A DNA stretch of 31,976 nucleotides from JAFGKM01 sp964403465. GTDB taxonomy: Bacteria; Ratteibacteria; UBA8468; B48-G9; JAFGKM01. The translations under genes and the position numbers were made by a program. Shown one piece after another: positions 6,749 through 14,876 of this stretch. The stretch covers positions 1 through 31,976 of the forward strand of contig CAYOFY010000011.1 in assembly GCA_964403465.1 (NCBI GenBank). Direction: 5' to 3'. Numbering within the stretch: position 1 is the stretch's first letter; every line of letters starts with the position of its first letter. The notes beneath the pieces were generated by a model that had not been told where the DNA came from, searched no databases, and saw nothing but the letters and a program-made list of their open reading frames with translations.

Positions 6749-8061
6749 TACCGGCCTTTCGCCCTTTTGATAAAACCCTGGTAATGCCTGACAAGCAAAT
6801 GGGACTCGATCTGCCTTAACGTTTCAAGCAGTACGGAGACAATGATCAATAGACCTATCCCCCCGAAAAGATTGGCCACAATATAGGGGATCCTCCTGTA
6901 GAAAAGCATGATGAGATAGGGCAAAAGCGCTATGCTTGTCAGCATCAACGAACCGGGCAAAGTGAGCCGGTTAAGAATTCTTTCCAGATATACGGCCGTT
7001 GACTTGCCGGGTCGTATTCCCTGTACAAAACCTCCGTATTTCTTGAGGTCATCCGAAACATTGTCGGGATTGAAAATGATGCTTGCATAAAAATAGCAGA
7101 AAAATATGGTGAGCAGTGCATAAAGGACCATTCCCACGCCTCTTGTCGGGGAAATGAAACCGGCAATATTCTGCAATATGCGGCTCGTGGAAAAAGCCAG
7201 AAAGGTGGCCGGGAAAGTCAGTATGGAGATGGCAAATATAAGCGGTATGACTCCCCCCTGATTGAGTTTTATGGGAAGATAGGTAGTCTGTCCGCCATAG
7301 ATTTTTCTGCCCACGACTCTCTTGGCATATTGTATGGGAATTCTTCTCTCGCTCTCGTTTATCACAATGGCAAAACCAACAACAACGAATATCAGAACAA
7401 GCATGATGATAACGGCCAGAAAACTTATTTCCCCGGCAGATACCAGTTGAACAACCCTGTGGAACGCCACAGGCATTCGTGAAAGGATACTCGCCGTTAT
7501 TATGAGAGAGATACCGTTCCCTATGCCCTTTTCCGTTATCTGTTCGCCAAGCCACATGAGAAATATCGTGCCCGTGGTCAGTGTTATTATCGTGGTCGCT
7601 CTGAAAATCCACCCGGGATTTGGAACCACGACAATTTCACCGAAATGTGCGGGATTCTCAAGCCACATACTGATAGCAGCCCCCTGGAATACGCACAGCC
7701 CTACCGTTCCCATGCGGGTAATCTGCGTGAGTTTTCTTCTCCCTTCAACACCGCTTCTTCTGAGATTATCAAAATATGGGATAATGGAAGTCAGCAATTC
7801 CAGAATGATTGAAACACTTATATAAGGCATTATGCCCAGGGCAAAAATCGTGGCATTACTCAATGCACCCCCGGCAAAAAGGTCGGCAATGCCAAGAAGA
7901 GTGTTCGGAAACTGTTCAAAGAACTTTGACAGCGCTCTTCCGTCTATTCCCGGAGAAGGGACATAACAACCCAATCGATAAACCGTCAGAAGCAATATTG
8001 ACAGTATGATTCTTCTTCTCAGGTCAGGGACCTTAAAACTGTCTCTGAATCCATCTAACAT
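6748..8061 (-). CDS. secY: Preprotein translocase channel SecY
   Basis: 437 aa with about ten hydrophobic transmembrane segments, the normal topology of the SecYEG channel. Recognisable points are the plug and TM2 region (DLFAGGALSNATIFALGIMPYIS), the GEQITEKGIGNG loop, and the cytosolic loop NLRRSGVEGRRK. It works with SecE, whose gene is at the far end of this cluster (31695), and SecA. It overlaps the rplO stop by 7 bp. Full length, with nothing missing. Confidence 0.97.
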   Translation of the reverse strand: MLDGFRDSFKVPDLRRRIILSILLLTVYRLGCYVPSPGIDGRALSKFFEQFPNTLLGIADLFAGGALSNATIFALGIMPYISVSIILELLTSIIPYFDNLRRSGVEGRRKLTQITRMGTVGLCVFQGAAISMWLENPAHFGEIVVVPNPGWIFRATTIITLTTGTIFLMWLGEQITEKGIGNGISLIITASILSRMPVAFHRVVQLVSAGEISFLAVIIMLVLIFVVVGFAIVINESERRIPIQYAKRVVGRKIYGGQTTYLPIKLNQGGVIPLIFAISILTFPATFLAFSTSRILQNIAGFISPTRGVGMVLYALLTIFFCYFYASIIFNPDNVSDDLKKYGGFVQGIRPGKSTAVYLERILNRLTLPGSLMLTSIALLPYLIMLFYRRIPYIVANLFGGIGLLIIVSVLLETLRQIESHLLVRHYQGFIKRAKGR

Positions 8062-8522
8062 TTTTCATTCCCCTGCACAGGTTGGAGCTTTATCGCCTTA
8101 CCCCCAGTTTTTTCTATTATCTCTTTTGCTCTGGAAGAAAACGAATGAGCATGGATTTCCATCTTTTTTTTCATAGCGCCTTCCCCAAGGATTTTGACAT
8201 TTTCTGCCTTCTTTATCAGCCCTCTGTTTTTCAGAAGTTCCGGTGTTACGATATCATTTTCCTTAAAAACCCCGTCTATATTCCCAAGATTGACTATCTC
8301 TGTATATGACTTCTTGATATGGGTGAACCCTCGCTTGGGAAGTCTCCTGACCAGCGGCATCTGCCCACCTTCAAAATTGTAGGAAAGACTGAATCCTTTC
8401 CTTGCTTTATGTCCCTTATGACCGCGAGTGGAAGTCCCACCGTGCCCTGAAGAGTTTCCACGGCCCACCCTCTTCCGGGAACGCGTCGCGCCCAAAGGCG
8501 CTTTAATATCATGTAACTTCAT
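8055..8522 (-). CDS. rplO: 50S ribosomal protein L15
   Basis: 155 aa from the ATG at 8522, which has a strong purine-rich site (GAGGGAGAGAGAA); an open frame from 8543 is rejected. The N-terminus MKLHDIKAPLGATRSRKRVG, the glycine-rich GRGNSSGHGGTSTRGHKG and GFEGGQMPL-like NFEGGQMPLVRRLPKRGF are diagnostic. The gene overlaps the rpsE stop by 14 bp, which leaves no room for rpmD, the gene normally found here. Confidence 0.97.
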   Translation of the reverse strand: MKLHDIKAPLGATRSRKRVGRGNSSGHGGTSTRGHKGHKARKGFSLSYNFEGGQMPLVRRLPKRGFTHIKKSYTEIVNLGNIDGVFKENDIVTPELLKNRGLIKKAENVKILGEGAMKKKMEIHAHSFSSRAKEIIEKTGGKAIKLQPVQGNEKC

Positions 8523-8988
8523 TTCTCTCTCCCTCTCCGACATTTCTCAGTTTCAATAATGCCTTCACCGTGGCATTTATTACATTCAAAGGATTCGTTG
8601 AGCCGAGGCATTTACAGGTAATGTCAGTTATCCCGCTCACTTCAAAAAATGCGCGCATGGTCTTACCGGCGACCATACCGTGTCCCCTGACAGCAGGCTT
8701 GAGCACAACCACTGAAGCGCCTGACTTTGCTCTTACATCGTAAGGTATTGTGGTTTCCTTGAGAGGTATCATTATCATATTCTTCTTGGCCTTCTCTATC
8801 GCTTTCCGTATTGCCTCCGGAACCTCGCCCGCCTTCCCTATTGCATATCCGACATTGCCCTTGCCGTCACCCACAACAACAAGTGCCCTGAAATTCAGAT
8901 TCTTGCCGCCCTTTGTAACCTTGGTTACACGTCTTATCTCCACGACAACCTGTTTTTCCTCTTTCTCTTCGAGCAGTTGTTTTTCCAT
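8509..8988 (-). CDS. rpsE: 30S ribosomal protein S5
   Basis: 159 aa. The N-terminal double-stranded RNA-binding domain has VTKGGKNLNFRALVVVGDG, followed by GYAIGKAGEVPEAIRKA and the C-terminal GSTNPLNVINATVKAL. S5 contributes to decoding fidelity and to the spectinomycin pocket; the loop here (TKGGKNL) looks ordinary. The start ATG shares one base with the rplR stop (TAATG). The neighbour downstream is rplO rather than rpmD. Confidence 0.97.
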   Translation of the reverse strand: MEKQLLEEKEEKQVVVEIRRVTKVTKGGKNLNFRALVVVGDGKGNVGYAIGKAGEVPEAIRKAIEKAKKNMIMIPLKETTIPYDVRAKSGASVVVLKPAVRGHGMVAGKTMRAFFEVSGITDITCKCLGSTNPLNVINATVKALLKLRNVGEGERNEVT

Positions 8989-9365
8989 TAAAATTTCAGT
9001 CCTCCTTCTCTCGCGGCATCGGCGAGGGCTTTTATCCTTCCCGTATATCTGTAACCGCTCCTGTCAAAAACAACTTTCGTAACCCCCATTTGAGAAGCCT
9101 TCTTTGCGAGAAGTTCCCCGACCTGTCTTGCCCCCGCGGTGTTATATCCCCTGACCTTCTCTCCCTTCTGTCCTTTGATTTCCGGGGATAATCCGGACAC
9201 GGTTGTCAGAACCTTGCCAGGCGATTCCTCGTCAACAACCAGAGAGACATAGATATATCTGTTGCTCTTAAAAATAACAACCCTGGGAGCATCTTTTCTG
9301 CCGAATATCTTTTTCCTGACTCTGAGGTGTCTCTTCTGCCTTCTTTCTTCCCTTGTCTTTGTCAT
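8988..9365 (-). CDS. rplR: 50S ribosomal protein L18
   Basis: 125 aa. L18 binds 5S rRNA in the central protuberance. Typical features are the basic N-terminus RRQKRHLRVRKKIFG, then RVVIFKSNRYIYVSLV and the C-terminal VVFDRSGYRYTGRIKALADA. The start overlaps the rplF stop by 4 bp (ATGA). Normal length and position. Confidence 0.97.
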   Translation of the reverse strand: MTKTREERRQKRHLRVRKKIFGRKDAPRVVIFKSNRYIYVSLVVDEESPGKVLTTVSGLSPEIKGQKGEKVRGYNTAGARQVGELLAKKASQMGVTKVVFDRSGYRYTGRIKALADAAREGGLKF

Positions 9366-9934
9366 TGCGCAGCTCCCGCTCCGGCACCGGTCTTGCCGGC
9401 CTTGTGTCTTACGTATTCTCCCCTGTACCTTATCCCTTTGCCCTTGTAGGGTTCAGGAGGACAGATTGCCCTTATAACAGCGGCATAATTTCCAACCTGC
9501 TGTTTCTCCGTGCCCCTTATGAAGATGATCGTATTTTTCAGAACCTCAATCTCTATTCCTTTTGGAATGTCAAGTTCCACCGGAATTGAAAAACCCACGG
9601 ACAAGAGCAGTTTGTTCCCCTTGACCTCGCCTTTATATCCCACGCCATGTATCTCAAGTATTTTTTCAAATCCTTCCTTTACACCTCTAATCGTGTTCAA
9701 TATCAGTTTTCTCAGCAACCCTCTCAAAGCTTCTGTCTTCCTGTATAATTTTCTGTCATCTTCGGATACCAGATTTTTCACGGCTATCATGCCGCCATCA
9801 ATTGAAACTTCAAGATTTGGAAAAATCTCCTGCTCCAGCTTACCCTTGCTGCCTTCAAAAAGAATCTTCCCTTCTTTCTGCGCAACTTTTACGCCCTCCC
9901 GTATCTCAACGGGTTTCTTCCCAAGTCTAGCCAT
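9362..9934 (-). CDS. rplF: 50S ribosomal protein L6
   Basis: 190 aa, about ten longer than usual because of a Gly/Ala tail (KTGAGAGAAQ). It has two L6 domains, with the C-terminal signature PPEPYKGKGIRYRGEYVRHKAGK split across residues about 158-180. L6 lies near the sarcin-ricin loop and factor-binding site. The ATG follows GAGGGACGAAA, nine bases after rpsH. Confidence 0.97.
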   Translation of the reverse strand: MARLGKKPVEIREGVKVAQKEGKILFEGSKGKLEQEIFPNLEVSIDGGMIAVKNLVSEDDRKLYRKTEALRGLLRKLILNTIRGVKEGFEKILEIHGVGYKGEVKGNKLLLSVGFSIPVELDIPKGIEIEVLKNTIIFIRGTEKQQVGNYAAVIRAICPPEPYKGKGIRYRGEYVRHKAGKTGAGAGAAQ

Positions 9935-9943
9935 TTTCGTCCC

Positions 9944-10342
9944 TCACCATACCTGAAAAAGAAGTTCTCCACCCACTCCCTGTTCTCTCGCCTTCTTGTT
10001 ACTCAGCACTCCCCTTGACGTTGACAGTACCGCTATCCCGGCTCCGCTTTTAATTTCCGGTATCTGATTCCTGTCCACGTATATCCTGCTTCCGGGTTTG
10101 CTTATCTTTTTTATTTCGGTTATTGCCTTGCTGGTTTCTGAATAATACTTCAGAAATACTTTCAGATAACGCTTTTTGCCTTCCTCGGTGGTTTCGTAAT
10201 CCTTTATGAAACCCTCTTCTTTCAGAACCTTCAATATCTCTTGCTTGAATTTGCTGTGGGGGACAAGCACATAATTCCTGTTAATCATATTCCCGTTCCT
10301 TATCCTGGTAATCATGTCGGACACAGTGTCAGTCATCGTCAT
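9944..10342 (-). CDS. rpsH: 30S ribosomal protein S8
   Basis: 132 aa. The start DTVSDMITRIRNGNM and the C-terminal GIAVLSTSRGVLSNKKAREQ (the 16S helix-21 binding motif) are diagnostic. S8 is the translational repressor of the spc operon in E. coli; a similar target here was not evident. The ATG at 10342 is preceded by a perfect AGGAGG with five bases of spacing, which favours it over the second ATG two codons later. Confidence 0.97.
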   Translation of the reverse strand: MTMTDTVSDMITRIRNGNMINRNYVLVPHSKFKQEILKVLKEEGFIKDYETTEEGKKRYLKVFLKYYSETSKAITEIKKISKPGSRIYVDRNQIPEIKSGAGIAVLSTSRGVLSNKKAREQGVGGELLFQVW

Positions 10343-10351
10343 TTTGGCCTC

Positions 10352-10537
10352 CTACCAACTTGCTTTTCTGACTCCCGGGATTTCCCCTTTTGATGCAAGC
10401 TCCCTGAAACATATCCTGCATATCCCGAATTTTCTGTAGTAAGCCCTCGGCCGGCCGCATTTCCAACACCTGTTCCTTTTTCTTACTGCGAACTTGGGCT
10501 CCTTTTTCATCTTTTCAAAAAAACATTTTCTCGCCAA
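10352..10537 (-). CDS. rpsN: 30S ribosomal protein S14, type Z (zinc form)
   Basis: 61 aa, exactly the length of the short zinc form (rpsZ, S14p/S29e). The zinc ligands are C24-x2-C27 and C40-x2-C43, followed by RELASKGEIPGVRKASW. The start codon is TTG at 10535-10537, with GGGAGG six bases upstream; no ATG is available before the first zinc cysteine other than residue 10. The gene follows rplE with a one-base gap. Confidence 0.97.
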   Translation of the reverse strand: MARKCFFEKMKKEPKFAVRKRNRCWKCGRPRAYYRKFGICRICFRELASKGEIPGVRKASW

Positions 10538-10538
10538 T

Positions 10539-11084
10539 TTATTCCTCCCTTATAGGAAGTCCCATCCGTTTCAGAAATGTAATCGTTTCCTTCCCGGTTT
10601 TTGCCGTTGTGGAAATGGTTACGTTCATCCCCTTCACCTTATATATTGAATTATAATCAACCTCCGGGAAAATAACCTGTTCCCTGACACCTATGGTGTA
10701 ACCGCCCTTTCCGTCGGTGGAACTGGCAGGTAATCCATTGAAATCCCTCACCCTGGGCAGAGCAACAGTTACCATTCTGTCGACAAATTCGTACATCCTG
10801 TTACCGCGCAGTGTTACCGTAACCCCACAGATATCTCCTTTTCTCAAATTGAAGCCGGCAATAGACTTCCGGCTTCTTGTAATAACCGGTTTCTGGCCTG
10901 AGATAAGCGCCATTTCCCTCTGGGTGGCTTCAATCACTTTCGCATCTTTGTTATCTTTACCTATGCCCGTATTCAAAACGACCTTCACAAGACGCGGAAC
11001 CTGATGGGGATTTTTATACCCGGATGTCTTCATGAGTTCGGGCACGACTTTTTCCCTGTAATGTATTTTCAGCCTCGGTTCCAT
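10539..11084 (-). CDS. rplE: 50S ribosomal protein L5
   Basis: 181 aa. L5 binds 5S rRNA and contacts S13 and the P-site tRNA. Motifs include VPRLVKVVLNTGIG, TGQ-like SGQKPVITRSRKSIAGF and LPRVRDFNGL, then FPEVDYN. The length is standard. The ATG follows AAGGTGAA that overlaps the rplX stop; the gap is one base. Confidence 0.97.
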   Translation of the reverse strand: MEPRLKIHYREKVVPELMKTSGYKNPHQVPRLVKVVLNTGIGKDNKDAKVIEATQREMALISGQKPVITRSRKSIAGFNLRKGDICGVTVTLRGNRMYEFVDRMVTVALPRVRDFNGLPASSTDGKGGYTIGVREQVIFPEVDYNSIYKVKGMNVTISTTAKTGKETITFLKRMGLPIREE

Positions 11085-11085
11085 T

Positions 11086-11409
11086 TCACCTTACCTCTGC
11101 AATTTCATTGCATTTTTTGCAATACCTGACTTTTGAGCCATCCTGGAGAGTTTTTCCTTTCAATACCGTCCTCTTTGTACACTTCATGCAGAAATACATG
11201 ACATTTGCAATTGAAACGGGTTTTTCCATCTGAGTAATGCCACCCTGCCTGTCAATGGCTTTCGGTCTTGAGTGTTTCCGCACAAAATTTATGCCCTCGA
11301 CAAGAATTCTGCCTTTCTCCGGCAAAACCTGTATGACTCTTCCTTTCTTGCCTCTATCCTTTCCTTTTACAACCTGAACAAAATCTCCTTTCCTTAACCT
11401 GCATTTCAT
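11086..11409 (-). CDS. rplX: 50S ribosomal protein L24
   Basis: 107 aa. The N-terminal KOW motif KGDFVQVVKGKDRGKKGRV is clear. The C-terminal half has two CxxC pairs, C74-x2-C77 and C97-x2-C100, a zinc-ribbon-like arrangement present in many bacterial L24 proteins and lost in E. coli. L24 is an early assembly protein. Its ATG directly abuts the rplN stop (TAAATG), with no spacer. Confidence 0.97.
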   Translation of the reverse strand: MKCRLRKGDFVQVVKGKDRGKKGRVIQVLPEKGRILVEGINFVRKHSRPKAIDRQGGITQMEKPVSIANVMYFCMKCTKRTVLKGKTLQDGSKVRYCKKCNEIAEVR

Positions 11410-11778
11410 TTATAGCACCTCCGGCGCCAGAGAAATGATCTTCGTGAAATTATTATCGCGCAGTTCCCGGGGAACAGGGCCAAAAACTCTCGTGCCTCTC
11501 GGATTTTTTTCCTCATCTATTATCACGGCACAGTTATGGTCAAATCTTATTAATGTCCCATCGCGCCTTTTTATCGGTTTCACCGTTCTTACCACAACTG
11601 CCTTGACCTTTTCTTTCTTCTTAACAATACCATCGGGTATCGCATCTTTCACGCTGGCAACGATAATATCACCCACTCCAGCGTATTTCCTTCCGGAATG
11701 TCCCGGAATTCCTATAACCATTATTTTCTTTGCTCCGGTATTATCTGCCACTGTCAATACCGTCCTCAGCTGTACCAT
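11410..11778 (-). CDS. rplN: 50S ribosomal protein L14
   Basis: 122 aa from the ATG at 11778, the usual family length; a TTG at 11787 with AAGGAG just upstream is an alternative start giving 125 aa. The sequence reads VLTVADNTGAKK, HSGRKYAGVGDIIVASVKDA and FGPVPRELR, ending KIISLAPEVL, which is canonical. The 5' end overlaps the rpsQ coding region by 38 bp, an unusually long overlap for these genes. Confidence 0.96.
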   Translation of the reverse strand: MVQLRTVLTVADNTGAKKIMVIGIPGHSGRKYAGVGDIIVASVKDAIPDGIVKKKEKVKAVVVRTVKPIKRRDGTLIRFDHNCAVIIDEEKNPRGTRVFGPVPRELRDNNFTKIISLAPEVL

Positions 11779-12067
11779 TTTCCTCAATTTCTCCTTTCTC
11801 GATAACCTCTTCTATCCTCCATCTCTTGCACTTGCTCAACGGTCTGCACTTGACAATCCTTACCATGTCGCCACTACCTGAGATGTTTGACTCATCGTGC
11901 GCCATGACTCTTTTCCGATTCCGTATGAATTTCTTGTAGAATGGATGCTGTATCCTGCCTTCTATCAGCACCGTCCTCGATTTATCCATCTTGCTGCCAA
12001 GAACTCTGCCGATTTTCTCAACCCTGATTGCTTTTTTTTGCCCTTTCTTCTCCCGTTCGTCTTGCAT
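11741..12067 (-). CDS. rpsQ: 30S ribosomal protein S17 with extended ends
   Basis: 108 aa from the ATG at 12067 (GGAG six bases upstream), compared with the usual 80-90. The OB-fold core (GRVLGSKMDKSRTVLIEGR, HPFYKKFIRN, AHDESN, RPLSKCKRWR) is intact. The N-terminal ten or so residues are charged, and an acidic tail EENGTAEDGIDSGR follows EVIEKGE. Both ends overlap neighbours: 50 bp with rpmC and 38 bp with rplN, so the extensions are encoded in out-of-frame overlap DNA. Confidence 0.95.
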   Translation of the reverse strand: MQDEREKKGQKKAIRVEKIGRVLGSKMDKSRTVLIEGRIQHPFYKKFIRNRKRVMAHDESNISGSGDMVRIVKCRPLSKCKRWRIEEVIEKGEIEENGTAEDGIDSGR

Positions 12068-12257
12068 TTTTCTCTCCAATAAGCGTCTTGAGTATACTTA
12101 TCTCCCTTCTCTTTGCCTTTATTACAGAAAAATTCTTTAATTGCCCTATGTGCAACTGGTGTTTCAGTTTATACAGCTGATTTTCCGTCTCCGATATTCT
12201 GGAATTAATTTCATCAACTGTTGATTCACGCAGTTTGTTGATTTCGTCCTTTTTCAT
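12018..12257 (-). CDS. rpmC: 50S ribosomal protein L29
   Basis: 79 aa; the typical length is 60-70. The helical hairpin is evident: MKKDEINKLRESTVDEIN, the QLYKLKHQLHIGQLKN segment and KAKRREISILKTLI. A basic tail after residue about 63 runs into the 50-bp overlap with rpsQ. L29 lies at the tunnel exit near the trigger factor and SRP docking site. It starts 3 bp after the rplP stop. Confidence 0.95.
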   Translation of the reverse strand: MKKDEINKLRESTVDEINSRISETENQLYKLKHQLHIGQLKNFSVIKAKRREISILKTLIGEKNARRTGEERAKKSNQG

Positions 12258-12260
12258 TTT

Positions 12261-12698
12261 TCAACTCTCTTCCGTTCTCGCTGTACTTACAAGCCTTCTC
12301 ACTATCTTCGTCTTGTAGGGTATCTTGTGGGATGCCCGCCTCAGCGCTTCCACCGCCAGATCCTCTGTTGTACCCGCAATTTCAAACATTATCTTGCCCG
12401 GTAAAACGACGGCAACCCAGTGAGAGACGTCGGCCTTTCCCTTGCCCATGCGTGTTTCAGCAGGCTTTTTTGTTACCGGTTTATCTGGAAAAACCCTTAT
12501 CCACAGTTTCCCGCGGGACTTGAGATGATGCGTAATCGCAATTCTTCCTGCTTCAATCTGCGAATTAGTCACCCATCCCGGGACTATCATCTGCAGACCG
12601 TAGTCTCCATAGAACAGGGTGCTACCCCTGGTAGCCCTGCCTTTCATTCTTCCTCGCTGTGCTTTTCTGTACTTAACCCTTTTTGGCATCAACGGCAT
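12261..12698 (-). CDS. rplP: 50S ribosomal protein L16
   Basis: 145 aa from the ATG at 12698, chosen because AAGGAG lies seven bases upstream; a second ATG at 12689 gives MPKRVKYRK and is also possible. Motifs include MPKRVKYRKAQRGRMKG, GLQMIVPGWVTNSQIEAGRIA and PVTKKPAETRMGKGK. L16 contacts the A-site tRNA elbow. The start overlaps rpsC by 26 bp. Confidence 0.96.
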   Translation of the reverse strand: MPLMPKRVKYRKAQRGRMKGRATRGSTLFYGDYGLQMIVPGWVTNSQIEAGRIAITHHLKSRGKLWIRVFPDKPVTKKPAETRMGKGKADVSHWVAVVLPGKIMFEIAGTTEDLAVEALRRASHKIPYKTKIVRRLVSTARTEES

Positions 12699-13347
12699 CG
12701 TTTTTCTCCTTCTTCTTCTCCTCCAGGACTTCTCCAAGATAAATCCATACCTTCAGACCAACGGTTCCCGACCTGGAAAATGCCGTGGAAACCGCATAGT
12801 CTATCCTTGCCCGAAGAGTATGCAGGGGAACCTTGCCTTCCATATATTGCTCCGACCTGGATATTTCCCTGCCGCCTATCCGACCGCTGATTCTCACCTT
12901 GACCCCCAGGGCCCCGGACTGCAATGCCAGCGCCATGACTTTTTTGATAGCCTGCCGATGCGGCATTCTCTTTTCCAGCTGCATGGCGATAGAATCTGCA
13001 AGAAATTGTGCACTCTGTCCCGGGGGATTCACCTCAAAAACATCTATGCTCACCTGTTTGTTGAAAAACTTATACAGTTCATCCCGCACCAGGTCAATCT
13101 CGGAACCTCTTCTTCCAAGCACAACCCCCGGTCTTGTTGTGTATATCTTTATTATCAGTTTGTCCTTTATTTTTTCTATGTCAATCTTGCTTATCGTGCC
13201 TCGAGGGAATCTTTCTTTTAAATATTTTCTTATATATACGTCTTCCTTAAGCAGTTCCTTAAATTCCTTCTTTCCTGCAAACCAGTTGCCTTTCCATCCC
13301 TCGATAATTCCCAGCCTCATGCTTAGAGGATTAACCTTTTGTCCCAT
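12673..13347 (-). CDS. rpsC: 30S ribosomal protein S3
   Basis: 224 aa from the ATG at 13347 (MGQKVNPLSMRLG). The KH domain has RPGVVLGRRGSEIDLVRDEL, and the C-terminal domain has KVRISGRIGGREISRSEQYMEG. S3 forms part of the mRNA entry channel. The tail is Lys/Glu-rich and overlaps rplP by 26 bp; the start overlaps rplV by 17 bp. The open frame extends to 13377 but those codons lie inside rplV. Confidence 0.97.
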   Translation of the reverse strand: MGQKVNPLSMRLGIIEGWKGNWFAGKKEFKELLKEDVYIRKYLKERFPRGTISKIDIEKIKDKLIIKIYTTRPGVVLGRRGSEIDLVRDELYKFFNKQVSIDVFEVNPPGQSAQFLADSIAMQLEKRMPHRQAIKKVMALALQSGALGVKVRISGRIGGREISRSEQYMEGKVPLHTLRARIDYAVSTAFSRSGTVGLKVWIYLGEVLEEKKKEKNDAVDAKKG

Positions 13348-13690
13348 TTTTCTCTGGTCTCCGTTGAAGTTCTTCAAGGATAACGGTAATATGACTGGTT
13401 CTTTTTCTCACCATCACAGCCCGCCCCATCGTTGCAGAGCGATATCTTTTCAATACAGGCCCTCCATCCACCGTGATACTCTTAATCTTCCACTCCACGG
13501 CTGGTGATTTCTGTGAGGCATTTCTTAACGCAGAACTTATGGTCTTTTCAATAACTCCATTTCCTCTTTTTGTCAAATTCCTCACTATGCCCAGAGATTC
13601 CTGAACCTCTTTTCCAGTCAATAATTTAGCTATTACCCTCAGTTTCCTCGGGCTCTGCCTCACATACCTCGCTCTTGCAAATACTTCCAT
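13331..13690 (-). CDS. rplV: 50S ribosomal protein L22
   Basis: 119 aa. The start RARYVRQSPRKLRVIAKLL and the hairpin region that lines the exit tunnel (GGPVLKRYRSATMGRA) are typical, ending in RTSHITVILEE. The ATG follows AGGAGTAA. It lies 68 bp downstream of rpsS, one of the few true gaps within the S10 block. Confidence 0.97.
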   Translation of the reverse strand: MEVFARARYVRQSPRKLRVIAKLLTGKEVQESLGIVRNLTKRGNGVIEKTISSALRNASQKSPAVEWKIKSITVDGGPVLKRYRSATMGRAVMVRKRTSHITVILEELQRRPEKNGTKG

Positions 13691-13731
13691 TTACTCCTCT
13701 CTTTTCCTCGAAACAACAGTGCGGTCAACCC

Positions 13732-13753
13732 GATTTCCTCTCGCAGGGAAATC
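13732..13753 (-). other. Short perfect hairpin in the rpsS-rplV gap
   Basis: On the minus strand GATTTCC, loop CTGCGAGA, GGAAATC forms a 7-bp perfect stem. It has no following T run, so it is not an intrinsic terminator. It lies between the rpsS stop and the rplV ribosome-binding site and could be an RNA-protein binding or processing site. The function is a guess. Confidence 0.4.
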
Positions 13754-13758
13754 TGCAC

Positions 13759-14040
13759 TTACGTTTTTTCTTTTGTCCTTTCGGTATGACTGCCATGCCC
13801 TCTGAATGTTCTTGTTGGTGCGAACTCGCCGAATTTGTGACCCACCATATTCTCGGTCACATATACGTTTATAAACATCCTGCCGTTGTGAACACCGAAG
13901 GTGTATCCCACAAATTCAGGTATTACAACCGACGATCTTGACCATGTCTTGATGATGTCTTTCTTACCGCTATTCCTGTTTTTCTCCATCTTCTTCAACA
14001 ATTTTGTATCGACATACGGCCCTTTTTTCTTTGATCTCAT
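13759..14040 (-). CDS. rpsS: 30S ribosomal protein S19
   Basis: 93 aa. The sequence reads RSKKKGPYVDTKLLKKMEK, then TWSRSSVVIPEFVGYTFGVHNGR (in two stretches) and VGHKFGEFAPTRTFRGH, the standard S19 signature. S19 binds S13 in the 30S head. The start is 17 bp after rplB, with a GGAG-containing site. Normal length. Confidence 0.97.
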   Translation of the reverse strand: MRSKKKGPYVDTKLLKKMEKNRNSGKKDIIKTWSRSSVVIPEFVGYTFGVHNGRMFINVYVTENMVGHKFGEFAPTRTFRGHGSHTERTKEKT

Positions 14041-14057
14041 TATATTCTCCGGCTTCC

Positions 14058-14876
14058 CTATTTCCGTTTCTGCAATATTTTTCTATCAGAAGGTTTATTT
14101 CTCTTCCTCGTTTTATATCCCTTCGTGGGCATACCCCATGGACTCTGGGAAAGATGTCCCTTGCTCCTGCCTTCGCCGCCGCCGTGAGGGTGGTCGACCG
14201 GATTCATCGCCACGCCCCGGACAACAGGCCTTCTGCCCAGCCATCTGGTTCTTCCCGCCTTGCCTATGGATACATATTTGAACTCGGCGTTGCTGACCTG
14301 ACCTACGGTAGCCATGCAATCAATGTCAAAAAGCCGCACTTCCCCGGAAGGCAGTCTTATCTGTGCATGCTGGTCGCTTTTCACCATTACATCGGCGAGA
14401 GTTCCAGCGGACCGTACAAATTTACCGCCCATTCCTGGTATGAGTTCAATATTGTATACCTGAACACCTTCCGGAATTTTCCTCAGTGGTAGTCGATGTC
14501 CAGGTTTTATATCCGCATCTTCACCGCATTTTATGAGATCCCCGGCCTTCAAGCCCGCAGGGGCAACAATATAATTCTTCACGCCGTCATTATAAACAAC
14601 GAGGGCTATTCTTGCGGAGCGATTGGGGTCATACTCTATACTGACAACCCTGCCCGATTCCCCAATCCTGCCTCTGAAATCTATAACCCTGTATAGCCTC
14701 TTATGGCCACCGCCTCTGTGTCTTGTGGTAATCTTGCCCTGATTATTTCTCCCGCCGGTTTTCCTTAATCCAAAAACGAGATTTCTCTCCGGTTTTCTTC
14801 GGGTAATATCGGAAAAATCCTGCAATATGGCATGCCGTTGCCCCGGCGTCACAGGCTTCAGTTTACGTAATGGCAA
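14058..14876 (-). CDS. rplB: 50S ribosomal protein L2 (TTG start)
   Basis: 272 aa. L2 is needed for subunit association and supports the peptidyl-transferase centre. The C-terminal MNPVDHPHGGGEGRS, with the functionally important His, is intact, as are GRNNQGKITTRHRGGGHKR and SAGTLADVM-type RSAGTLADVMVK. The start codon is TTG at 14874-14876, preceded by AAGGAGG at nine bases; there is no in-frame ATG that would keep the conserved PLRKLKPVTPG N-terminus. It overlaps rplW by 14 bp. Confidence 0.97.
   Translation of the reverse strand: MPLRKLKPVTPGQRHAILQDFSDITRRKPERNLVFGLRKTGGRNNQGKITTRHRGGGHKRLYRVIDFRGRIGESGRVVSIEYDPNRSARIALVVYNDGVKNYIVAPAGLKAGDLIKCGEDADIKPGHRLPLRKIPEGVQVYNIELIPGMGGKFVRSAGTLADVMVKSDQHAQIRLPSGEVRLFDIDCMATVGQVSNAEFKYVSIGKAGRTRWLGRRPVVRGVAMNPVDHPHGGGEGRSKGHLSQSPWGMPTKGYKTRKRNKPSDRKILQKRK

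Noticed and set aside
8055..8543. A longer L15 starting at 8543
   Set aside because: The extra residues lie inside rpsE; the ATG at 8522 has a strong ribosome-binding site and gives the conserved N-terminus.
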